This document shows, piece by piece, positions 1 to 9,039 of a stretch of 64,000 nucleotides of DNA. The position numbers and the translations under genes were made by a program. Positions within the stretch are counted from its first letter, which is position 1, and each line of letters opens with the position of its first letter. This DNA comes from Chryseobacterium sp. IHB B 17019 (lineage in GTDB: Bacteria; Bacteroidota; Bacteroidia; Flavobacteriales; Weeksellaceae). Under the pieces are notes generated by a model. The model did no database searches, had not been told where the DNA came from, and worked only from the letters and a program-made list of their open reading frames with translations. The DNA is taken from positions 1,674,001 through 1,738,000 of the forward strand of contig NZ_CP013293.1 of assembly GCF_001456155.1 (NCBI RefSeq), in the 5' to 3' direction.

Positions 1-489
1 ATCGATCATGGAAAATTTAGTTTTGGTTTAAAAAAATCTTTGTTCAATTATATGCACGGAGTTAATTTTGAACTTCCGCTTCAGGAGTGGTTTGATTTTA
101 AAATTCCGGGAACGACAATTCATCCGGATTACATTCATGATTGTTTACTGGAAGAAGATGATTTTAAATTTAAGGGAAATTCAAAAGTCATATTTTTAAC
201 AAAAAATGTAATCGCTGAGAATCGCGTAAAAACAAAAAAGAAATATGTTTACCCGTATACAAAAATTACAATCCATTTAAAAACTAATATTATCAGTATA
301 GATTTGGAACCGGAAAAGGCGGAATGGCTGATAAAAATGTTTGAAGAAAATTCTACAGATCAATCAAAAAAGATTACACTTCAACAACTTAAGGAAAAAT
401 TTGAAGAGAATTTTGAAGATTTTGAATTATTTTGGTTTTCAAAACCTGTCCAGCAATTGAAAGAAAATGGTGTGATTTTGAGTTTGTAA
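1..489 (+). CDS. C-terminal part of an unidentified protein (5' end outside window)
   Basis: The reading frame is open from base 1 to the stop at 487-489, so this is the 3' end of a longer gene. The visible part encodes 162 residues. The TTG at 40 is only an internal Leu codon and not a convincing start. The sequence is rich in charged and aromatic residues, has no signal peptide or membrane segment, and ends in a helical Lys/Glu-rich stretch. I do not recognise the family. It is convergent with the secreted protein at 508-1329, with only 18 bases between the two stop codons. Confidence 0.75.
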   Translation: MDHGKFSFGLKKSLFNYMHGVNFELPLQEWFDFKIPGTTIHPDYIHDCLLEEDDFKFKGNSKVIFLTKNVIAENRVKTKKKYVYPYTKITIHLKTNIISIDLEPEKAEWLIKMFEENSTDQSKKITLQQLKEKFEENFEDFELFWFSKPVQQLKENGVILSL

Positions 490-507
490 AATTTTTAATT
501 TTTAATC

Positions 508-1329
508 TTATTTTTCAATGCCATCCTTCAAAACGAGACCAGCTTCTACCTTTCCCTGAATTTTAATAAAGTTCGGATCCATAATAGCCATTCTTTCTGC
601 GATAGCTTTATAAGTTGGAAACTTTAAAATGGAAGCCCTACCCGATATTTCCCTGTAAATCGTAAACGTTTTTCCGCCGGCAGATTTCAATTGTTTTGTT
701 GTCGTAATATACCTTCCGATATATTTACTTTTGGCATCGTAGATTTCAATATCCACAAAAGTTTTATCCATGATCGTATCTTCAGAACCAAAGCTTATCG
801 GTAGATTTGTAAAGTAACCTACTGGTCTTCCGTTGCTTAGAATTTCACCCACATTATTAACCGTAATATTCAGCTTATCAATTTTACTTCTGATAGAATA
901 TGCTTCTTTAGTTTTTGCATCTAAATTTCTTTTGGGAGGTTTAGAAAAAAGATCATCCAAATTTTTGATGTTAATTCCTCTGTTATCAATAATTTTTAAT
1001 CCTTTTACAGAAGTATATACGGCAGATTTTTCTTCGCCCGAAAATGCTGACGGGGAAATATAATCCAATTCCAGTACTTTTTCCTGATTGTAAATTCTTT
1101 TTAATTTGATATAACTATCTCGTACAGAATCAACTATGCTTTTATCAACAAATTCTATGGTGTAAATCGGTGTTTCTTTCAAATCCATGAAAGTATAAAC
1201 ATTTGATTTATTAGAAATTTTTGCAACATGGGTTCCGTCAAGAGTTACAATTCCTCTTTTGGTTTTAATGATCTGAGCATTAACCAGGATTCCCAAAACT
1301 GTAAATAAAATGATTAAACCTCTCTTCAT
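508..1329 (-). CDS. Secreted protein of unknown function
   Basis: This 273-residue protein has a clear N-terminal signal peptide (Lys-Arg, then a hydrophobic core, cleavage near VNAQ at residues 16-19) and no further membrane segment, so it is probably periplasmic or outer-membrane associated. No lipobox Cys is present. The mature part is a mixed alpha/beta sequence with alternating polar and hydrophobic residues and no catalytic motif that I recognise. The gene lies directly downstream of the atpD-atpC terminator and starts at an ATG, so it probably has its own promoter. Function unknown. Confidence 0.8.
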   Translation of the reverse strand: MKRGLIILFTVLGILVNAQIIKTKRGIVTLDGTHVAKISNKSNVYTFMDLKETPIYTIEFVDKSIVDSVRDSYIKLKRIYNQEKVLELDYISPSAFSGEEKSAVYTSVKGLKIIDNRGINIKNLDDLFSKPPKRNLDAKTKEAYSIRSKIDKLNITVNNVGEILSNGRPVGYFTNLPISFGSEDTIMDKTFVDIEIYDAKSKYIGRYITTTKQLKSAGGKTFTIYREISGRASILKFPTYKAIAERMAIMDPNFIKIQGKVEAGLVLKDGIEK

Positions 1330-1355
1330 AAAATCAGATTCTTACATAAATAAAA

Positions 1356-1379
1356 AAAGTGTAACCAAAGTTACACTTT
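1356..1379 (-). terminator. Intrinsic terminator after atpC
   Basis: Perfect 10-bp arms AAAGTGTAAC / GTTACACTTT around a CAAA loop, with an A-run on the plus strand that becomes a U-tract for leftward transcription from atpD-atpC. Confidence 0.8.
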
Positions 1380-1408
1380 CTTGAAAATATATTTAGCTTT
1401 TCATTTAA

Positions 1409-1690
1409 TTATTCACAAAGGATAATTCCTTTATTATGATTAAATTCTACAACACCGCTTTTGATAGGATAAGAAAAAACTGAATCTTTCTCATTTTCCT
1501 TAGTAAAGTATTTTGCATACGCTTCGCCAACAGACTTTGCATATAATTTTACCTTACCACCACTCAAAGAAGAAACGATTCCTGCGTGATTTTGCATGAT
1601 GTGGAATTCACCATTTTTTCCAGGCAGCAATACTGAGTCTACTTCTCCTTCAAAAACTACGTATTCTGGTGTTAAAATTTTTATATTCAT
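1409..1690 (-). CDS. atpC: ATP synthase F1 subunit epsilon
   Basis: AtpC is part of the central rotor stalk of F1Fo ATP synthase. The 93-residue protein has the family's N-terminal beta-sandwich signature (ILTPEYVVFEGEVDSVLLPG, then GEFHIMQNHAGIV). It ends after that domain: the C-terminal helical hairpin that inhibits the enzyme in E. coli-type epsilon subunits (about 135-140 residues) is missing. Short epsilon subunits are usual in Bacteroidota, so this is not a truncation. It lies 89 bases downstream of atpD on the same strand, and the gap contains an imperfect inverted word repeat. The ATP synthase genes for the other subunits are not in this window. Confidence 0.95.
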   Translation of the reverse strand: MNIKILTPEYVVFEGEVDSVLLPGKNGEFHIMQNHAGIVSSLSGGKVKLYAKSVGEAYAKYFTKENEKDSVFSYPIKSGVVEFNHNKGIILCE

Positions 1691-1698
1691 TTTAATTT

Positions 1699-1772
1699 AG
1701 ATTTAAAGATTTCAGAATTCAGATTTCAGACATAAAAGTCTCATGTCTAGAATCTGACATCTTGTGTCTAAT
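1699..1772. repeat. Word-type inverted repeat between atpD and atpC
   Basis: The left arm is built from repeats of the words TTCAGA/GACAT and the right arm from ATGTC/TCTGACAT. The right arm reverse-complemented (ending GTCAGATTCTAGACAT) aligns with the left (ending TCAGATTTCAGACAT), so the stretch can form a long imperfect hairpin around AAAAGTCTC. It carries no ORF and lies inside an operon. Confidence 0.6.
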
Positions 1773-1779
1773 TAATTTA

Positions 1780-3338
<1,559 letters not shown>

Positions 3339-3443
3339 TTGGTAAAAAAAAGATTTTTATCATGCTTTTTGTATTAATTTAGTAATATAACAATTTCCCA
3401 ATCCAACAATATTTATCATTGATATTATTGATATACTGTTATA

Positions 3444-3474
3444 TTGATACATTGGTACATTATCTCTATATTTG
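3444..3474 (+). promoter_or_regulatory. ribF promoter (Bacteroidota type)
   Basis: A TATATTTG -7 box (3467-3474) lies 20 bases after a TTG -33 core (3444-3446). Transcription would begin near 3481. This decides the start of ribF: the upstream TTG at 3419 would precede the promoter, so the TTG at 3494 is the likely start codon. Confidence 0.7.
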
Positions 3475-3493
3475 CAGTCAAATTTTTTCCGTT

Positions 3494-4414
3494 TTGAAAG
3501 TTTTCAAGAATTTTACAGATTATTCCTCTCAGAAGCCTTTAGCATTGTCTTTAGGTATGTTTGACGGAGTGCATCTTGGTCATAAAAGTATTATTGATGA
3601 ATTAATAAAGATAGGCTCTGAAAACAATTTGGAGACCGCAGTACTTACTTTTTGGCCACATCCGAGGTTTGTTTTTAATCCTAATGAAGACTTAAAACTC
3701 CTGAATACTCTGGATGAAAAGAAATCCTTGATGGAAAAATATGGGATCAATAATTTATTTTTAAAAGAATTTGATGACGAATTCCGAAATTTGACGGGAG
3801 AAGAATTTGTCCGCCAGATCTTAATTGAAAAATTGAATATAAAGTATTTAATTATTGGTTACGACCATTCATTCGGAAAAAATAAAAGCGGAAACTTTGA
3901 ATTGCTTCAAAAGCTTTCAAAAGAACTTGATTTTGAGGTTGAACAAATGGAAGCCATTAATATTCACGAAAATAATATCAGCTCAACCAAAATCCGGAAT
4001 GCCCTTTTAGCAGGAAACATCAAGGCTGCCAATGAAATGTTAGGTTACTCCTACTCTGTTTCAGGGACAGTGGCTCATGGGAAGAAAATCGGGAGGACGA
4101 TTGGTTATCCTACCGCCAATATCGAAACGGATTCTATTAAACTTTTGCCTAAAAAAGGAGCTTATATTGTTGAAGTTAATGTAAAAGGTGAACAATATAA
4201 AGGGATGTTGAGCGTTGGAACGAATCCGACCGTAAATGGAGAAAAACTAACCGTTGAAGTGTATATTCTTGATTTTGAAGGAGATATTTACGACGAAAAT
4301 ATTACCGTAAAATTCAGGGATTTTCTTCATGATGAAATTAAATTCGAAGGGCTGGAAAAATTAATTGAAAGGTTAGACGAAGATAAAAGATTAACTGAGG
4401 AATTTAATTTCTAA
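3494..4414 (+). CDS. ribF: Bifunctional riboflavin kinase / FAD synthetase
   Basis: RibF phosphorylates riboflavin to FMN and adenylylates FMN to FAD. From the TTG at 3494 the protein has 306 residues, a normal length. The N-terminal nucleotidyltransferase domain shows LSLGMFDGVHLGH (about 19-31) and SSTKIR (about 165). The C-terminal flavokinase domain shows GRTIGYPTAN (about 197-206). An in-frame extension to 3419 is possible but lies upstream of the promoter and adds an unrelated hydrophobic leader, so I reject it. The gene is single, divergent from atpD, and ends in a bidirectional terminator. Confidence 0.95.
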   Translation: MKVFKNFTDYSSQKPLALSLGMFDGVHLGHKSIIDELIKIGSENNLETAVLTFWPHPRFVFNPNEDLKLLNTLDEKKSLMEKYGINNLFLKEFDDEFRNLTGEEFVRQILIEKLNIKYLIIGYDHSFGKNKSGNFELLQKLSKELDFEVEQMEAINIHENNISSTKIRNALLAGNIKAANEMLGYSYSVSGTVAHGKKIGRTIGYPTANIETDSIKLLPKKGAYIVEVNVKGEQYKGMLSVGTNPTVNGEKLTVEVYILDFEGDIYDENITVKFRDFLHDEIKFEGLEKLIERLDEDKRLTEEFNF

Positions 4415-4418
4415 AAAA

Positions 4419-4447
4419 AACTGTTTCATATTGGCTATGAAACAGTT
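4419..4447. terminator. Bidirectional terminator between ribF and a lipoprotein gene
   Basis: Perfect 11-bp arms AACTGTTTCAT / ATGAAACAGTT with a 7-base loop, an A-run on the left and T-rich sequence on the right, between two convergent genes. Confidence 0.8.
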
Positions 4448-4457
4448 AATCAATATT

Positions 4458-4940
4458 TTATTTTAAAATCTTAAGATAGATTTTCTGTGTCTGATTATTT
4501 AATTCTACGTTAGGGAATTTCTTATCATAATCAATAAATATATCCCCTTTTTCACGGGTTTTTCCATTCCCGTCAGAATCCCATTCCGTTGTTACATAAT
4601 ATTTTACTCCATTAACGGGTTTAGGATTGATAAGACTCTCCGGATTTTTTGGAATTGGTAAATCAATAGTAAAAGGTACTGATTTTTGTTCAAATTCCTT
4701 TTCAGTAATCAATGTGGCTTTAACATCCATTAAATTCGGATCAGATCCATATAAACTCACTTTGAATTTAGGATTTTTTATGTTGAAACTTTCTGTTCCC
4801 GTGAATTCCAATGTTAAATGATCCTGCCCGGAAGCTGCTATTTTATTTTCGGAATTCCTCTTTTTTTCGTTTACCATACAGCTTATTACTGTTACTGATA
4901 AAACTCCTGCTATTATAAATAATGAAAGATGTTTTCTCAT
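4458..4940 (-). CDS. Predicted lipoprotein of unknown function
   Basis: This 160-residue protein starts with a lipoprotein signal peptide ending in the lipobox VISC (Cys at residue 21). The mature part begins with a Lys/Arg/Asn-rich linker and continues as a predicted beta-rich domain without Cys. It ends KIYLKILK. I see no catalytic motif and do not recognise the family. It is monocistronic, convergent with ribF across a shared terminator. Export and lipidation are well supported, function is not. Confidence 0.8.
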   Translation of the reverse strand: MRKHLSLFIIAGVLSVTVISCMVNEKKRNSENKIAASGQDHLTLEFTGTESFNIKNPKFKVSLYGSDPNLMDVKATLITEKEFEQKSVPFTIDLPIPKNPESLINPKPVNGVKYYVTTEWDSDGNGKTREKGDIFIDYDKKFPNVELNNQTQKIYLKILK

Positions 4941-5012
4941 TTGTATCTTTTTATTGTTAGCTTTTAATTAAAATTTGACTACAAACCGGCAAATTCTATG
5001 CCTTAAAATTAC

Positions 5013-5363
5013 TTATGAATTTATATCATTTTGCTCCTTTTTTGTTAAAGACTTAAAAACCAATTCATACGACTGATCAATCAGCTTTAAAATCAAATCT
5101 TTTTTTAAACCATCCAGCAACACGGAATTCCAATGGGTTTTATTCATGTGATAAGCGCCTGTGATCTGTGGATGCTGCTCACGAAGCTCTGCACTCCATT
5201 CCGGATCTGTTTTTACACTAATTGACAATGGTTGTTTTTCAAGACTTATTAATAAAAACATTTTTGTTCCTACTTTCATGACAAGTGTCTCATTATCAAA
5301 TGGAAAGGTCTCTGCAACTCCTTTTTTGGCGAGACAATAATCTAAAATTTCGTTGGCATCCAT
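5013..5363 (-). CDS. MmcQ/YjbR family protein
   Basis: This 116-residue protein matches the small MmcQ/YjbR (DUF419) family with a double-wing DNA-binding-like fold. Recognisable pieces are the N-terminal CLAKKGVAETFPFDNETLV, the central KMFLLIS, the DPEW/ELRE block and the conserved YHMNKTHWNSVLLDG (about 77-91). The family's biochemical role is not established. Some members are thought to bind nucleic acid. It is cytoplasmic, has no signal peptide, and stands alone between a lipoprotein gene and a divergent NAD(P)-binding protein. Confidence 0.88.
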   Translation of the reverse strand: MDANEILDYCLAKKGVAETFPFDNETLVMKVGTKMFLLISLEKQPLSISVKTDPEWSAELREQHPQITGAYHMNKTHWNSVLLDGLKKDLILKLIDQSYELVFKSLTKKEQNDINS

Positions 5364-5365
5364 AT

Positions 5366-5400
5366 TTTATGAGTAATTGGTAATTAGTAATGAGTAATAT
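5366..5400. repeat. Word-type low-complexity intergenic repeat
   Basis: Tandem variants of the words GAGTAAT, GGTAATTA and GTAATGAGTAAT. The same vocabulary occurs near 6121, 8296, 10324, 24530 and 35070. It lies just upstream of both divergent genes. Confidence 0.5.
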
Positions 5401-5464
5401 TTTTTACTTTAATTCAAATTTAGTAAATTTAAGAAACAAACATCATCACCACAAACGATATATT

Positions 5465-6121
5465 ATGAAAGCTCTAGTAATCGGTGCTACAGGCGCTACA
5501 GGAAAGGATTTAGTTCACCAACTTCTTAACGATAAGGATTTTGAGGAAATTGATATTTTTGTAAGGAAACCTGTTGATATTCAAAATGAAAAACTAAAAA
5601 CTCATATTGTAGACTTTGAAAAACCTGATGAATGGAAAGATCTGGTGAAGGGCGATGTGGCTTTTTCATGCCTGGGAACGACTTTAAAGGATGCAGGAAG
5701 TAAAGAAGCTCAAAAAAAAGTAGATTTTGATTATCAGTATCAATTTGCGAAAGCTGCCAAAGAAAATGAGGTGGAAGATTACGTTTTGGTTTCCGCTTAC
5801 GGAGCCAACCCGAGTTCAAAAATATTTTATTCTAAAATGAAAGGTGAATTGGAAGAGGCTGTAAAACAGCTACATTTCAACAAAATCACGATTTTCAAAC
5901 CCGGAATGCTCGAAAGGAAAAATTCTGAACGAACAGGAGAAGTTTTGGGAAGCCGGATTATAAAATTTGCTAATAAACTGGGCCTTTTGGAAAGTCAAAA
6001 ACCTTTACCTACCGATGTTTTAGCTAAAGCGATGATTAATTCTTCAAAAATTAAAAGTAATGGCTACTCAAGTATTAAGCTGGGAAATATTTTTTGTTTT
6101 GCGGAGAAAAGGAGCGATTAG
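5465..6121 (+). CDS. NAD(P)-binding Rossmann oxidoreductase, HTATIP2-like
   Basis: This 218-residue atypical short-chain dehydrogenase starts at the ATG at 5465 with MKALVIGATGATG, a glycine-rich NAD(P)-binding loop at residues 6-13. SCLGTTLKDAGSKE (about 63-76), YVLVSAYGAN and the KGELE segment are typical of the HTATIP2/YbjT-like branch that binds NADPH without a classical SDR active site. An upstream in-frame extension to 5390 would begin inside the word repeat and is unlikely. The substrate cannot be told from sequence. Confidence 0.85.
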   Translation: MKALVIGATGATGKDLVHQLLNDKDFEEIDIFVRKPVDIQNEKLKTHIVDFEKPDEWKDLVKGDVAFSCLGTTLKDAGSKEAQKKVDFDYQYQFAKAAKENEVEDYVLVSAYGANPSSKIFYSKMKGELEEAVKQLHFNKITIFKPGMLERKNSERTGEVLGSRIIKFANKLGLLESQKPLPTDVLAKAMINSSKIKSNGYSSIKLGNIFCFAEKRSD

Positions 6122-6154
6122 TTATGAGTTTCCAATTATGAGTTAGAAGTTATT

Positions 6155-6210
6155 AACGCTTCATGAACAATTCTTTGTAAGAGTTTACGAATGAATGTTC
6201 ATGAAGCGTT
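6155..6210. terminator. Long-armed inverted repeat, probable bidirectional terminator
   Basis: Perfect 15-bp arms AACGCTTCATGAACA (6155-6169) and TGTTCATGAAGCGTT (6196-6210) with a 26-base loop that holds a small GTAA/TTAC stem. It separates two convergent genes and is followed by T-rich sequence on the right. Confidence 0.65.
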
Positions 6211-6227
6211 TCTATTTATTATAATTT

Positions 6228-6806
6228 TTATTTCAAATACTTTGTAATCGCTTCGTCCGTAGGCTTTGTAGTACTTACAAAAGAATCGATCAGCTTTCCG
6301 TTTTCATCAATTAAAAATTTTGTGAAATTCCAAAGGATTTTGGTGTTTTTTACTCCATTTAAATCTTTTTCAGTTAAATATTTAAAGATTGGAGCGGTGT
6401 CATCACCTTTTACAGAAACTTTAGCAGCCATTGGGAAAGTTACCCCATAATTCTTTTGGCAAAAAGCACCGATTTCTTTGTTGGTTCCTGGTTCCTGCCC
6501 TCCAAAATTATTCGCCGGAAAACCTATAACTACCAATTTATCTTTATACTCTTCTGAAACTTTCTCAAGATCAGCATATTGCGGTGTAAATCCGCATTCT
6601 GAAGCCGTGTTTACAACAAGGATTTTCTTTCCTTTAAAATCTGCAAAATTGATTTGCTTACCTTCTTCCAAGGCATCTACTTTGAAATCGTATATTGATT
6701 TTCCCATAAGTTCTTTGGTTTTAGCTTTAGATGCTTCACTTTTTTTCTGAGCGCAGCTATTGAAAAACGCCACAAAAGAAAGCAGCACTAAAAAGAATTT
6801 TTTCAT
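6228..6806 (-). CDS. Glutathione peroxidase-family thiol peroxidase, lipoprotein
   Basis: This 192-residue thiol peroxidase reduces hydroperoxides, probably with thioredoxin-type donors. The catalytic residues are visible: Cys71 in NTASECGFT, Gln104 in GGQEPG, and Trp159-Asn160 in ILWNFTKFL, so it is a Cys-type enzyme (no selenocysteine). The N-terminus is a lipoprotein signal with lipobox FNSC (Cys18), followed by a Lys/Ser linker, so the enzyme is membrane anchored outside the cytoplasm. It lies upstream of, and in the same direction as, nothing obviously linked; a LolA-like gene precedes it by 18 bases and may be co-transcribed. Confidence 0.93.
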   Translation of the reverse strand: MKKFFLVLLSFVAFFNSCAQKKSEASKAKTKELMGKSIYDFKVDALEEGKQINFADFKGKKILVVNTASECGFTPQYADLEKVSEEYKDKLVVIGFPANNFGGQEPGTNKEIGAFCQKNYGVTFPMAAKVSVKGDDTAPIFKYLTEKDLNGVKNTKILWNFTKFLIDENGKLIDSFVSTTKPTDEAITKYLK

Positions 6807-6824
6807 ATTAAAATTTATTTTTAA

Positions 6825-7487
6825 TTAAAACTTAAAAGTATTAGAAGGAAATACCTTATTAATATCAATCCTGTTCATCAACATCACAAAATCTCCGTCC
6901 TTCTTTGTACTGGAAGATTCTATCCTGAATGGCATTGATAAATTTCCTACTTTTTTGTAATCTGAATAATCTAACGTTTCATCTTTTTTAATTTCCCTCA
7001 AAAGCATGTATGTTTTTGTATCGAAATAGTAGATGTTTTTATTAACATTTTTCGTTAATTCAACTTTATGACAGTAAATATTACCAATTTTTTCTTTTCC
7101 TAAATATTTGGCCTCAAAACCTTTACTTTCCCAGTCTATAAAGTCATTATCGAAACTTTCGGGAACATATTCTGCGTATACCTGAAGTTTGTTGGTTGCA
7201 TAATTCATTGCATAGCCTTTCGCCCCGTCATATCCTTCAATTGCTGTATCTTTCCCACTGATTGTAATGATTGTTTTTGTAAGATTCGGGCGTTGTTGGT
7301 AGATTTTAATGGGATATTCATCCTTCACCCCCAAAATTACTTTTCCTTGAAGTAATACTGAATTTAACAGCTTCCAATTCGTTAATCCTCCGGACATTTC
7401 GATATTCTTATCTATAATTTCCTTCGCAGTTTGGGCAAAAAATAATTGCGAAAATATCAGGACGAATACTAACAATAATTTCTTCAT
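6825..7487 (-). CDS. Secreted outer-membrane lipoprotein-sorting-like protein
   Basis: This 220-residue protein has a signal peptide ending near FFAQ (residues 16-19). It then shows the pattern of the LolA/LolB-like beta-sheet fold found in many Bacteroidota secreted proteins: an N-terminal helix AKEIIDKNIEMSGGL, repeated beta strands, YYFDTKTYMLLREIKK and a final SDYKKVGNLSMPFRIES block. Such proteins are usually annotated as outer membrane lipoprotein-sorting protein, but a real role in lipoprotein transport is unproven. Its stop is 18 bases before the glutathione peroxidase gene on the same strand, so an operon is likely. Confidence 0.8.
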   Translation of the reverse strand: MKKLLLVFVLIFSQLFFAQTAKEIIDKNIEMSGGLTNWKLLNSVLLQGKVILGVKDEYPIKIYQQRPNLTKTIITISGKDTAIEGYDGAKGYAMNYATNKLQVYAEYVPESFDNDFIDWESKGFEAKYLGKEKIGNIYCHKVELTKNVNKNIYYFDTKTYMLLREIKKDETLDYSDYKKVGNLSMPFRIESSSTKKDGDFVMLMNRIDINKVFPSNTFKF

Positions 7488-7563
7488 TAATTCTTTTTAT
7501 AAATTCAAATATAAGGCTTTTAATACAACATCAAAAGGCAAATAAGCTAATTTGTAGATTAAC

Positions 7564-8286
7564 CTAAATAAGCTTCCTCGCTTTTTCCAGATCTTCCGGC
7601 GTATCAATTCCCACTCCTACAAAATTTGTTTCTATCATCTTGATTTTCATACCATATTCCAGATAACGGATACATTCAATTTTTTCTGAAATTTCCAGAG
7701 GCTTCATTTCCAGTTTTGAAAATTGAAGTAAAGCATGTTTTCTGAAAGCGTAAACACCAATATGCTTAAAATAATTAATATCATAAGAAATCTCCCGATG
7801 AAAAGGAATCACGGAACGGCTGAAATATAAGGCAAAACCATTGTTGTCTGTAATAACTTTTACGTTATTCGGGTTTTCAATTTCTTCTTTTTCGGTCAGT
7901 TTTATTTTTAATGAAGCTAAAGAAATTTCCTGATTTTCATCGTTGTAAAAAACTTCAATTAATTGCTTTAAAGGCTCTAATTTAAGGAAAGGCTCATCCC
8001 CCTGAACATTGATAACAATATCACAATCAATATTTTGCACAGCTTCTGCGATACGGTCGCTGCCCGTTTCGTGTTGTCCGGTCATGACAGCTTTTCCACC
8101 ATTTTTTACAATTTCATCAAAAATAATTTCCGAATCCGTCGCTACAAAAACTTCGTCAAACAACCCTGTTTCCACAACATTCTGATAGGTTGTTGTAATA
8201 ACCGTTTTTTCTCCCAACATCTGCATTAATTTAGCAGGAAAACGACTGGCTTCGTAACGTGCGGGAATGACTGCGATGATTTTCAT
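7564..8286 (-). CDS. kdsB: 3-deoxy-manno-octulosonate cytidylyltransferase
   Basis: KdsB activates Kdo with CTP to CMP-Kdo for lipopolysaccharide inner-core synthesis. The 240-residue length is standard. Motifs: the N-terminal nucleotide loop [13 protein letters not shown] (7-19), GSDRIAEA (75-82), the metal-binding VQGDEPF (94-100), and the C-terminal [13 protein letters not shown]. It is cytoplasmic. No Kdo synthase or transferase gene is adjacent. The next gene upstream encodes an unrelated membrane protein. Confidence 0.97.
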   Translation of the reverse strand: MKIIAVIPARYEASRFPAKLMQMLGEKTVITTTYQNVVETGLFDEVFVATDSEIIFDEIVKNGGKAVMTGQHETGSDRIAEAVQNIDCDIVINVQGDEPFLKLEPLKQLIEVFYNDENQEISLASLKIKLTEKEEIENPNNVKVITDNNGFALYFSRSVIPFHREISYDINYFKHIGVYAFRKHALLQFSKLEMKPLEISEKIECIRYLEYGMKIKMIETNFVGVGIDTPEDLEKARKLI

Positions 8287-8308
8287 GTGATATAGTATAA
8301 GTTATTAA

Positions 8309-8902
8309 TTATGAGTTTAAATAATTACCCAACAAAATAATTCCGTAAATCCAGGAAATATACAACAATGAGTAAAAAAATCCGAAACCAAAACTTTTTA
8401 ATAAATCTCCTTTACAATGCTTTGAATTTTTAAATACCAGACGTAAAGCTCGGAAAAAAATCCAATATAACATGGCTCCAAAAAATAAAATTGTTGCCCA
8501 AAAGAAGACTCCTAAAAAATATAAAAGAAAAACAAGAACAATAGTAAATAATATCCACAAAATAATGGAAATTATAATACCACCAATGCTGTCACCAACA
8601 GCCGGAATATCCAAGTCCAAACTACCAATTTCAGGAGTTTTATCTGACAATTTTTTAACTCTTTCTTTTGTTAAAATAGGTCCAACATTATCTTTTAATT
8701 TCAAACCAAAATATAAACCTAAACTGATAAACAGAAAAAAGGAAATGGCTAAAATTGAAGTCGATAGAATAGAATTCTGAAATAAAGACCTGTGAGAATT
8801 TTCTCCTGAAATCCAAACACTTACAATAACCAAAACAATAATTCCCAAAGTAGAAAAACACAATAATTTGGTTTCAAGAAAGGACTTTTTGAAAAGTTTC
8901 AC
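8309..8902 (-). CDS. Multi-pass membrane protein of unknown function
   Basis: This 197-residue protein starts at GTG and contains about four to five hydrophobic membrane segments (roughly residues 15-33, 45-65, 105-130, 132-150 and 170-193), with a charged loop around 70-100. No conserved motif is recognised. The overall pattern, pairs of helices around a polar loop, resembles Yip1-like proteins, but I cannot confirm this. The stop codon lies inside a word-type repeat (AAGTTATTAATTATGAGTTT) and similar words lie just upstream of the start. Confidence 0.7.
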   Translation of the reverse strand: MKLFKKSFLETKLLCFSTLGIIVLVIVSVWISGENSHRSLFQNSILSTSILAISFFLFISLGLYFGLKLKDNVGPILTKERVKKLSDKTPEIGSLDLDIPAVGDSIGGIIISIILWILFTIVLVFLLYFLGVFFWATILFFGAMLYWIFFRALRLVFKNSKHCKGDLLKSFGFGFFYSLLYISWIYGIILLGNYLNS

Positions 8903-8932
8903 TTTATATAATTCTTAATTATGAGTAATAAA

Positions 8933-9029
8933 AGATGCTTCGACCTCGCTCAGCATGACCTCGCTAAAAATATACTGTGAAATAAGTAATTGTATTTAGG
9001 ATTGTCATGCTGAGCCCATCGAAGCATCT
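8933..9029. repeat. Inverted repeat, GATGCTTCGA...TCAGCATGAC family
   Basis: The arms are at 8933-8959 (AGATGCTTCGA...CTCAGCATGAC) and 9004-9029 (GTCATGCTGAG...TCGAAGCATCT), with 44 bases between. A single half copy occurs at 16665-16690. It lies immediately downstream of the aminotransferase stop and may act as a transcript-end hairpin. Confidence 0.65.
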
Positions 9030-9039
9030 CTATTTTAAA

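Noticed and set aside
3419..3493. N-terminal extension of RibF from TTG at 3419
   Set aside because: A good promoter (-7 box at 3467-3474) lies inside this stretch, so it would not be transcribed; the extension is hydrophobic and atypical for the family.
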